Notes under the pieces: generated by a model
The model's input: only the letters and a program-made list of their open reading frames with translations
Told to the model about the DNA's origin: nothing
Databases searched by the model: none
Translations under genes and position numbers: made by a program
NCBI GenBank assembly: GCA_963930645.1
Contig: OZ005652.1
Coordinates: forward strand, 263,453,356-263,517,355
Direction: 5' to 3'
Origin: Salticus scenicus
Taxonomy: Eukaryota; Arthropoda; Arachnida; Araneae; Salticidae
Length of the DNA stretch: 64,000 nt
Shown here: positions 56,474-64,000 of the stretch, one piece after another
Numbering within the stretch: position 1 is the stretch's first letter
Layout: each line of letters begins with the position of its first letter

Positions 56474-56980
56474 ATAACGCTTTTTCCTATGTTATGTTGT
56501 GAACACGATAACTGGAGTAATTTTTATTTAAATTTAGCCAGCTCAGGATATGTTGTTAGGACAGTAGAAATCTCGGTCGAGTTCGTAGATGGGGTATCCA
56601 GCTCAAAGGAAGTGGAAATGGTGGGGGTGGAAATTTTCATATGCCCATAATTTCTTTAATATTGAAAATAGAAAAAAAATTCAAATCAGGCGAATTACCG
56701 CCCTACCCTAAAGAACAATTTTTGTATTTAAACTTTTTCGATAGCTTCAATTGCTTAGAGCACAAGCTAAAAAGTGATTTTTCGTGAATTGTGTTGAAGC
56801 CGACATTTTCTATAGCTTTCATTGCAAAAATTTTTAATCTGATGCTTATGTCACGTGCAAACGATAATAAAAAAGATCACTGAAAATATAATAAAATTTT
56901 AATCATGTTTTTAAATAATATAATAATCCGATTTAAAAAAAAATAATAATAATAATTTAACAGAAATTATGCCGTCACTA

Positions 56981-57175
56981 TCCGCGTTTGTAATGATCGA
57001 TAGATGGCGCTCTCTGAACACTGCAGTTGTTAGTAAATATAACAGACACGTGTAATTATTATTCTTTCTCCGCCATTTCATCATGGAAAGTCGATTGCAT
57101 AATATGAGGATATGCAGTGGTGTGATAATTTCACCTTAGCCCACCAGAGGGCGAGCATTTCATTACAATCGCGGA
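56981..57175 (+). mobile_element. TCCGCG-ended miniature element, copy a
   Basis: Same inverted ends as 45072-45257 (TCCGCGTTTGTAATGA and TCATTACAATCGCGGA). The internal CACCAGAGGGCG and GATGGCGCTCTCT are also shared. 195 bp. The flanks are A on the left and T on the right, without duplication, as in copy b. Confidence 0.75.
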
Positions 57176-57589
57176 TTACAACCATGTACTGAGAAAAAAG
57201 AAATAAAATTTTATCCGTGATTTTAAAGAAATAAAATAAAAGTTAATAAATAAATAAATAAATATGTAAATAAAATCAACATATCTTAGGGCTAAGCAGA
57301 TTTAGACTTAGCTTTATGACATAGATGTTATAATGTAAAAGATAAATGTCATCGTTTAAAAAAAAAAAAAATCGTGGAAATCGATGCTAAACGAATTAAA
57401 CTGGCATGATAGAAAAAGTAATAAATTTGGGGACATTTATTAGCTATTATCCCTTTGACAAATGAACTAGGGACGATTTTAATGAATTTTCAGTTGAAGT
57501 TTATTTTCATAAAAACTTAAATTTAAATTAAAGTATTTCATTACTCAAATTTCCTTATTTTGATAAATAAAATTATACCATTTAAAAAA

Positions 57590-57960
57590 AAAATAAAGAA
57601 CACTCTTTTATTGAAAAGTGAACTAATAAAGGTTTTATAAGACTATTACATACTTTTAAATCTTTATTTAAAAAAAATAATTGTTGCAACTCGACATTAT
57701 ACAAATACATCCAAATCCTGTGTCACGTACGATAGTTTTGTATAAGTATAGATTTTTTGTTTGCCCCTGAAACCTGCCCCTGATGAAGCCTGGAAATACT
57801 TGTATCTAGTATTGTCATTGATTATGAAGTCGTGCGCAAAATTTCAGGTCTTTCGGACGACAAGAAGTTGCCGAAAATTGAATTGCAAAATTCCGTTACA
57901 TACATTAATAGTTGCATCATATCAAGTTATTAAAAGTGTGTTAATTAAAAACCATCTTAA
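57590..57960 (+). repeat. Dispersed repeat (F10), copy b
   Basis: Matches 43440-43850 but without the F4 insertion. A short frame of 70 codons across it is not conserved in the other copy, so it is not called as a gene. Confidence 0.45.
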
Positions 57961-58189
57961 ACGCTTTAAATAATCGTTTAAAATATAAAATTACAGTAAT
58001 ACGTCAATCTTAATACAAATATCGTTTGTGGTGAATAGTTTAGAAGTCGGTTTAGGCAAGAATTTAAATTTACGATAGAGAGTAATACGTTACAGCTTCC
58101 TTTGGCTTTTTATCTTGTCGAAACCAGATATTGGTCTGTGAAGAGATATGAGGTTTTCGCGTGGAAAGAAAATATAATGACGCCAAAGC

Positions 58190-58335
58190 TGCCTTTCTCC
58201 ATCGCCAAGCTCGCCGAATTTTGTTGTCAGACAACGAATTTTGTCGCCAAGTCCAAACTTTCGTCGTCAACTATCAAATTTTGCCGCCAAATCACAAATT
58301 TCATTGTTAAGTCGCAAATTTTGTCACCAAAATCT
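58190..58335 (+). repeat. Short-unit repeat TTTTGTCGCCAA
   Basis: About 6-7 imperfect 20-bp units with 'AATTTTGTCGCCAAGTC'. Related TTTGGCGA text lies in F1 copies b and c (32600-32720, 33560-33690). Confidence 0.75.
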
Positions 58336-59597
58336 CGCTAAATCATACAATTTACTAAATTCATAACAATTAACATTGAAATTCAGCGGTGCCAAATGAT
58401 CCAATGTTAACTAATGTTAATGTTCCAGCTCATGTCAACCAAAACAGTTTCACTTTACAATTTTTACTCATCTGACAATAAGAATCACAAAAACACAATA
58501 CAAAACTCTCAATAATTCAATAAAAATTACAATGAAATAACTAACCAAAAACCGCTACTACTTAACTGTATTTGACTTGACCATAGCAACGCCAGGCTTA
58601 CCAGTGCTTGACCATAGTAAGGTCAGAAATGCATTTTCACGTTTCTATTATTTTTTCTTTAAAAGAAAGATATTGAACAATAGTTATATGGATTTTAAAT
58701 AAAAATTATAATTTTGATTAAGCTTGGGTAGCGAGGGGGGGGGGGTGTAGCCGAATAGCCCCCTCCGGGATTCACCACTGCTGGGATTGTATATCTTTAA
58801 GACATCTATTTGTTGAATGATTATGAGCTTTAATTCTAAAAAATTGAAACATTTACAGAGAAATAAATCTAGCCTAAAATTTTAAGTAGATTGAATAAAA
58901 CCCTTTTGTAGTAGAAAATTAAATTTCTTTAAAACAGAATAGCGACTCCAATACTACAATGTGTGAGAACAAAGCCATTGGTTAAGTATTAGTCCATATG
59001 TAAAATTTCTTTACATTTGTAACATTAACGTAAAGGAATCTACCTTTGCCTTTAAGCTTGCCGAAAAGGGATTTTTTTAAAATTGATTTAAATTTCTATT
59101 AGTTACAGAAAAAAAAGTATTAATTTTTAACTCTGAAAAATATTATGGCATTAATAAATACTTAATATGAAATTTTTATGCATTTTTTAGCATTTCTCAT
59201 TACAATATATTTTTTTTTTGTTTGTTTGGTTGTTTCAAGTTTCCTTTATACATTTTATATATCATGATTATATTTTTATTCATTTATTTATTTTTAAATC
59301 TGTTCGCTTATTCAGGTAATTTCGTTGTAGTTTATCACGTAAAATGTGTTAATAAAGTTTATTATTATTATTATTATGAAATTAATATATTTGCTAAACT
59401 TGTACAGATATACGTATGTATGCTGCATATATGTGTTTCCCGTACATATACACTATTTAAATGTTCTATAGTTGCCGGATAAATACGATTTTATAAACCA
59501 AATTTCCTAACCCACATTTTTTTTTTAATTTCAAAACATTTCTCGGCGTCAAAAAAAAAAAAAAAAAAAAAATCGCCAAATAGGGTTGTGGACTAAC
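58336..59597. other. AT-rich stretch with a hAT-like end fragment
   Basis: 58728-58778 has a G run, then 'AGCCCCCTCC' and ATTCACCACTGCTGG, resembling the right half of the hAT-type element at 38784-38955. No partner end was found. The rest is AT-rich, with (TTA)n at 59360-59378 and a poly-A run at about 59551-59572. No gene. Confidence 0.45.
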
Positions 59598-59678
59598 CTG
59601 CAAGTTATACCAATTTGGATAGCAGTAGCTCGGATGTTTTTCATCAAGGACTGTCATTCCGCGACAGCGATACACATT
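59598..59678 (-). CDS. Candidate internal exon of an unrecognised host gene (27 codons)
   Basis: On the - strand an 81-bp open stretch is bounded by an acceptor-like TTAG and a donor (CAG then GTTAGT, 59592-59597 on +). It encodes 27 residues with Cys, Trp, Tyr and Pro (for example CYPNWYNLQ), a composition unusual for random AT-rich DNA. Exactly 27 codons fit between the splice sites. Its end phase does not directly match the start of the exon at 55360, so if they belong together another exon is needed. I do not recognise the family. Confidence 0.35.
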
Positions 59679-59720
59679 CTAACTATAGCTGCGCATTAAA
59701 AGTATAAATCATTTATAAAG

Positions 59721-59940
59721 TGTTATGTATCTGGCAACAGCCAGATTAGAGAACCTTCCAAGCTGTGTGACGCGCGCGTGCTTTGTTTACCTTTTTGAAT
59801 TCCATAGTTTCGTATTTTACATGTTCGGTGTAGTTGTTGTTATGCTCGTTTGTGCCTGTGTATCTTAATGCTAATAAATGTTCTTTGCGTGTATGTAAAA
59901 CGAATCGTATCGTCTCTCGGTCTACCTTGCATACATGACA
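59721..59940 (+). repeat. 5' LTR of the Mag-like element
   Basis: TGTTATGTATCTGG start, ACATGACA end, about 220 bp. AATAAA at 59873-59878 could serve as the poly(A) signal. The right limit is inferred from the primer-site position. Confidence 0.8.
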
Positions 59941-59947
59941 AAAGAGT

Positions 59948-59965
59948 TGGCGACGAGGATGGGAT
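59948..59965 (+). other. Primer binding site, tRNA-Ser
   Basis: TGGCGACGAGGATGGGAT is complementary to the 3' end of eukaryotic tRNA-Ser. It overlaps the gag ATG at 59959. Confidence 0.85.
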
Positions 59966-60507
59966 CTTCGAACATTAATTTTGAATCTTATGATGCGTCT
60001 GTGGAAGACTGGTCCAGTTATGTGGAACGTCTAGAATTTTACTTCGTTGTTAATGGGATCGAAGATAAAATGAAAGTCCTTGCTATTTTAAGCCTTATGG
60101 GAGCAACAACGTATAAATTGTTAAAGAATCTGGCCACTCCGAACATTCCTTCTGAATTGACTTATCAAGATATCGTAAAATTACTTTCGGAACATTTGAA
60201 TCCTAAACCACTAGAGATGACAGAACGGTTTCGTTTCTACAAGAGGAAGCAATTTGAAGGTGAGTCCATTGCAAATTATTGTGCCGAATTACAAAAACTG
60301 TCGATACACTGTAACTTTGGGAACAATTTAAGTACGATGCTTCGTGATAAATTGGTGATGGGTCTCAAAAACGAAAATATACAGAAAAAGCTGTTAGCAG
60401 AGGATAAGTTAACATACGAAAAAGCTAAGAGCATTGCATTCGCAATGGAATCTGCTTATCTGCTCAGAGAGATGTGTGTGAAATTCAGAATCAAATGGTA
60501 TCGATAA
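59959..60507 (+). CDS. gag: gag (capsid part) of the Mag-like element
   Basis: About 182 codons from ATG 59959 (an in-frame ATG at 59935 lies in the LTR). It has a typical gag capsid fold: the 'W..Y..RLE.YF..NGI' start, then 'F..RKQ..GESI..Y.AEL'. The frame stops at 60507, before the nucleocapsid knuckles, which sit in the next ORF. The two frames overlap from 60429 to 60507. I see no X-XXY-YYZ slippery heptamer there. A (TG) run at 60473-60480 would restore one frame if one TG unit were absent. The split may be a recent mutation or sequence error rather than programmed. Confidence 0.85.
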   Translation: MGSSNINFESYDASVEDWSSYVERLEFYFVVNGIEDKMKVLAILSLMGATTYKLLKNLATPNIPSELTYQDIVKLLSEHLNPKPLEMTERFRFYKRKQFEGESIANYCAELQKLSIHCNFGNNLSTMLRDKLVMGLKNENIQKKLLAEDKLTYEKAKSIAFAMESAYLLREMCVKFRIKWYR

Positions 60508-63500
60508 AAATATTACATAGTTCGCAAGATAAAACTATCAAAAAAGATTTTTCTAAATTTAAGAAATCTGAACCTACAAAGAAGTTTGATAAATCTCGGA
60601 AATGTTACAGATGTGATAGTACTCAACATTTAGCTCACGAATGTAAGCACAAGAACACTCAGTGTAGGAATTGCTTAAAGAACGGGCATTTGGCGAAAGT
60701 CTGCCGCTCAAAACGTAACGAAACAGTTAAACAAGTAGAATCTTGTTCTGAAACTGTACCAGTTAATAGCGTTAAATCACCACGACATGCAAGGGATAAG
60801 ATTTTATTAGAAATTTTTGTTGAAGGGAATAAATGTTTATTTGAATTAGATACTGGAGCTGCTATTAGTTGTATGAATGTGAATGAATTTAAGAAACTTT
60901 GTCCGGATGTAGCCATTAAGCCTACCAAATTATTACTTAGGAATTTCGATAATTCTATGATAACAGCAGCTGGCCAAGCAGTGGTGCAAATTCAATACAA
61001 AGATCAAATTAATACAGAAACTATTTATTTGGTACATGCAAAAGTAAACGCAGTTTTTGGTCGTGAATGGTTGAGAAATTTCCAATTAGACTGGAGCTCA
61101 ATTAAAGCAGTTCGGGTTGGAAATTGTAATTCTCGAACCAATAAATTAAATATCTTGCTTCAAAAGTATGAGAACTTTTTTTCTCCGGGTATCGGGAAAC
61201 TGGAAAAGTTTTGTTGCCGTCTTCAAATGAAACCTAATTACAAACCGGTATTTTTTAAACCTCGACCAGTACCATTTGCTTTAAAAGAAAGAATAGAAAC
61301 TGAACTTAATAGGTTAGTTGCAGAAGACATCATTGAGCCGGTGACATATAGTGATTGGGCTACACCAATTGTTCCTGTTATCAAACAGAATGGGAACCTA
61401 CGAATCTGTGGTGATTATAAGGTGACTATCAACCCGGGACTAAAAAGTGAGCAGTATCCTTTACCCCGTATCGAGGACATTTTTGCTGAACTGTCAGGAG
61501 GGGAGTTCTTTACTAAAATCGACTTATCTGAGGCATACCTTCAAATGTTAGTTGATGAGCAGGACCGACATCTATTGACGATCAATACTCACAAGGGTTT
61601 GTTCCGTTACAAGAGAATGAATTATGGTATAGCCTTAGCTCCGGCAGTGTGGCAGAGAGCCATTGAACAAGTTTTATCAGGCATCGCGGGGGTACACGTA
61701 TTTTTAGACGATATAACCGTAACGGGGAGAAATGATCAAGAGCATTTTGAAAGGTTAGAATTAGTACTACAGAGACTAGAAGAATATGGTCTCAGAGTAA
61801 ATAAGCGGAAAAGTGAATTTTTTAAGAAATCTGTGAATTATTGTGGTCATACAATTGATAAATTCGGCCTCCACAAAACACAAGAAAAAATCGATGCAAT
61901 TACGAAGGTACCAGTTCCAAAAACTGTATCTGATTTGAAGAGTTTTTTGGGTTTAGTCAATTACTACGGAAAATTTATTCCCAACTTATCTACTCGTGTC
62001 GCTCCTCTCAATAATTTACTGCAGAAAGGTACTAAATTTTTGTGGACTGCAGAATGTGGAAAAGCTTTCAAGGCATTGAAACAAGAAATTGCTTCAGACC
62101 GAATTTTATGCCATTATGATCCTAAGTTACCGCTTGTATTGCAAACTGATGCATCACCAGTTGGAATAGGAGCAGTTTTAAGTCACATTATGCCAGATGG
62201 TTCAGAAAAACCAGTAATGTTTGCATCAAGGTCATTGACTAAAACGGAACGTAATTATTCGCAGATAGACAAGGAAGCATTGAGTATCGTATGGGGAGTA
62301 AAGAGATTTTATCAATATTTATTTGGTCGACATTTTGATCTCGTAACCGATCATAAACCCCTAGTATCAATTTTCGCACATAATCGTAGTTTACCATGTC
62401 TATCAGCAACACGAATGGTTCATTATGCACTTTTTCTCCAAGCATTCAGTTATACAATCAAGTATCGAAACACTAAGTATCATGGCAATGCCGATGCACT
62501 TTCACGGTTACCACTAGCAGTTGACAAGGACTGTGAGTACTTGACTGAAGCAGACGCGACAAATATTTCGCAAATTGAATTAATGCCTGTTACAGCAACT
62601 GACATAGCCAGAGCTATTAAAACTGATAGGAAATTGTTCGAACTGTATGAAAGTTTAAAATCTGGAACTGAATTACCTGTGCCTTGGAAAGGTAGAGAAT
62701 CTGAATTTTCATTGCAAAATTGTTGCATAATGTATGGTCATAGAGTATGCATTCCTGAAAAGTACCAGAGTCAAGTTTTGGAAGAACTTCATGTTGGACA
62801 TCCTGGAATTGTCAAAATAAAGGCCATAGCTAGAAGCTACTGCTATTGGCAAGGTATTGATGCCAGTATAGCCAATTTTGTTCAGAACTGTTCAGCTTGT
62901 ATCGTAACGAGGAACGAACCAGCAAGGATAAATCGACATCCGTGGGAATGGCCAAATGGGCCTTGGCAAAGGATACACGTTGACTACGCTGGTCCTTTTA
63001 TGGGGAAAAGGTTTTTTGTAGTCTCTGATGCATATTCGAAGTGGATAGAAGTCATTCCGATGAAAAATATTACAGCTAGTTTTACAATTCATCATTTTCG
63101 TATTCTTTTTGCTCATTATGGAATTCCCTTAACTTTGGTTAGTGATAACGGCGCAAGTTTTACTAGTTACGAATTTCGACATTTTTTGAAACTGAATAAT
63201 ATTAAACATATAACTTCAGCACCGTACCATCCTGCTACGAACGGACAGGCAGAAAGAATAGTGCAGTTATTCAAAGCTTCGTTGAAATCGAGTAGAGGTG
63301 ATTCTGGAGATCTAAATGTGAAATTACAAAGATTTTTATTACAGTATAGAATAACTCCACATTCTCTCACGGGAGAAACTCCGAGTGCCTTGTTTTTGAA
63401 GAGATGTATTCGCACTAGGCTTGATCTTTTTAAACCAAATTTGAGAGACAAAAGTGTTCAGAAACAGAGTTCGAGACTTGACACAGAATCTATCTCGCGT

Positions 63501-63938
63501 GAGTTTCAGGAAGGGGAGAAAGTAGCCGTAAGAAATTATTCCGGACCTAACAAATGGAAAATTGGAACAATTATAAACCGAGATGGAACTTTGAGTTATA
63601 GTATACAAGTTGGAAATGAAATTTGGAAGAGACACGTAGATCAAATAAGGAAATGTGGGAAGTCGATTGAATTATCCCAAGCTGCTACTGAAATTCCAAT
63701 TTACGATAAAGAATTGAATTTTCCAGATGAGCCAGTATCCGATGATGTTGCTGAATCGGAACCGCCTGCACCTGTACCTGAAGTTGTCCCTGAACCTAAA
63801 GATGTACCTGTACCTGCCACTCCAAGTGATGATATACCATCTAAGCCTGTACCAGACGCTTCCGGAAAGCCGAAAACTGATGTGCCACTCCGACGCTCAA
63901 ACCGAATCAGGAGACCTCCAAAGAGACTCCACCTGTGA
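60474..63938 (+). CDS. pol: pol of the Mag-like element (knuckles-protease-RT-RNase H-integrase)
   Basis: 1154 residues from a GTG; the frame is open from 60429. Order: two CX2CX4HX4C zinc knuckles from residue 44, protease DTG at 126, RT with FLDD at 410-413, RNase H (TDASP near 558), integrase with a CX2C zinc region and D837, D891, E927 (D-D-35-E). The tail is rich in Pro, Val, Glu and Asp and ends in a basic RRSNRIRR stretch. FLDD replaces the usual YIDD/YVDD; the two aspartates are kept. Uninterrupted over 3.4 kb. Confidence 0.93.
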   Translation: MCEIQNQMVSIKILHSSQDKTIKKDFSKFKKSEPTKKFDKSRKCYRCDSTQHLAHECKHKNTQCRNCLKNGHLAKVCRSKRNETVKQVESCSETVPVNSVKSPRHARDKILLEIFVEGNKCLFELDTGAAISCMNVNEFKKLCPDVAIKPTKLLLRNFDNSMITAAGQAVVQIQYKDQINTETIYLVHAKVNAVFGREWLRNFQLDWSSIKAVRVGNCNSRTNKLNILLQKYENFFSPGIGKLEKFCCRLQMKPNYKPVFFKPRPVPFALKERIETELNRLVAEDIIEPVTYSDWATPIVPVIKQNGNLRICGDYKVTINPGLKSEQYPLPRIEDIFAELSGGEFFTKIDLSEAYLQMLVDEQDRHLLTINTHKGLFRYKRMNYGIALAPAVWQRAIEQVLSGIAGVHVFLDDITVTGRNDQEHFERLELVLQRLEEYGLRVNKRKSEFFKKSVNYCGHTIDKFGLHKTQEKIDAITKVPVPKTVSDLKSFLGLVNYYGKFIPNLSTRVAPLNNLLQKGTKFLWTAECGKAFKALKQEIASDRILCHYDPKLPLVLQTDASPVGIGAVLSHIMPDGSEKPVMFASRSLTKTERNYSQIDKEALSIVWGVKRFYQYLFGRHFDLVTDHKPLVSIFAHNRSLPCLSATRMVHYALFLQAFSYTIKYRNTKYHGNADALSRLPLAVDKDCEYLTEADATNISQIELMPVTATDIARAIKTDRKLFELYESLKSGTELPVPWKGRESEFSLQNCCIMYGHRVCIPEKYQSQVLEELHVGHPGIVKIKAIARSYCYWQGIDASIANFVQNCSACIVTRNEPARINRHPWEWPNGPWQRIHVDYAGPFMGKRFFVVSDAYSKWIEVIPMKNITASFTIHHFRILFAHYGIPLTLVSDNGASFTSYEFRHFLKLNNIKHITSAPYHPATNGQAERIVQLFKASLKSSRGDSGDLNVKLQRFLLQYRITPHSLTGETPSALFLKRCIRTRLDLFKPNLRDKSVQKQSSRLDTESISREFQEGEKVAVRNYSGPNKWKIGTIINRDGTLSYSIQVGNEIWKRHVDQIRKCGKSIELSQAATEIPIYDKELNFPDEPVSDDVAESEPPAPVPEVVPEPKDVPVPATPSDDIPSKPVPDASGKPKTDVPLRRSNRIRRPPKRLHL

Positions 63939-63952
63939 ATCTATATTTTGTC

Positions 63953-63962
63953 GGGGAGGAAC
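63953..63962 (+). other. Polypurine tract of the Mag-like element
   Basis: GGGGAGGAAC directly precedes the 3' LTR. Confidence 0.7.
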
Positions 63963-64000
63963 TGTTATGTATCTGGCAACAGCCAGATTAGAGAACCTTC
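63963..64000 (+). repeat. 3' LTR start (partial)
   Basis: Identical over 38 bp to 59721-59758. The rest lies beyond the window. Confidence 0.9.

Larger units (their letters stand above)
59721..64000 (+). mobile_element. Ty3/gypsy (Mag-like) LTR retrotransposon, 3' LTR cut by window end
   Basis: 5' LTR, tRNA-Ser primer site, gag, pol and polypurine tract are in order. The 3' LTR start (63963-64000) repeats the first 38 bp of the 5' LTR. Short LTRs, a tRNA-Ser primer, two zinc knuckles joined to protease and an FLDD-type RT fit the Mag group. The target duplication cannot be checked. Confidence 0.93.

Noticed and set aside
57761..57973. 70-residue frame
   Set aside because: Lies in dispersed repeat F10 and is not open in the other copy.

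Overview
The window looks like nuclear DNA of an arthropod, most likely an arachnid such as a spider (the lineage is inferred). It is very AT-rich and full of long A/T homopolymers and microsatellites. Spliced-looking exons are sparse, and most of the sequence is transposable elements. I see no bacterial-type gene organisation, rRNA, true tRNA or CRISPR array.

Layout. 0.6-1.9 kb: a piggyBac-type miniature element inside an older repeat. 3.8-5.4 kb: decayed DNA transposons, including a deleted mariner. 8.9-9.3 kb: a tRNA-derived SINE-like repeat with strong hairpins. 9.8-13.6 kb: Helentron/DINE-1-like elements. 13.6-29.6 kb: one 16-kb Ty3/gypsy LTR retrotransposon with about 3.5-kb LTRs, inserted into a Helentron-like element and itself carrying one in its leader. 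29.6-40 kb: further Helentron-like elements, several tandem or nested, one with a hAT miniature element inside. 42-43.2 kb: a coding-like 48-bp repeat and a second piggyBac-type element. About 44.1 kb: a possible terminal host exon on the + strand. 45-53 kb: nested repeats, including a third piggyBac-type element and a G-run minisatellite. 54.4-55.4 kb: the best host-gene candidate, a terminal coding exon on the - strand with acceptor and poly(A) signal. 55.5-57.2 kb: foldback and miniature elements. 59.7-64 kb: a second Ty3/gypsy element (Mag-like) running off the window end.

The unifying pattern is a set of short non-coding element families (called F1 to F6 here). Families F1-F4 have a 5' TCTG-like start followed by a small family-specific stem-loop. 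All families then have a roughly 12-nt subterminal arm, a central tandem-repeat region, usually a CA-rich tract, and a 3' hairpin rebuilt from the same 12-nt arm. Four or five families also share a block containing CTCAAAACGTGTAAAT upstream of the 3' hairpin. This matches what is known of non-autonomous Helentrons (HINE/DINE-1). No Rep/helicase gene is present, so any mobilising enzyme would come from elsewhere.

The large retrotransposon has a tRNA-His primer site, a gag with a likely one-base C-run frameshift, and a canonical TTTAAAC slippery heptamer just before the gag stop that puts pol in the -1 frame. Pol has protease, RT, RNase H and integrase. The second element has a tRNA-Ser primer site and an apparent two-base break in a TG run between gag and pol. 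Both have intact-looking pol frames and so look fairly young. Nesting gives a partial time order: Helentron-like F3 first, then the retrotransposon, then the F1 insertion in its leader.
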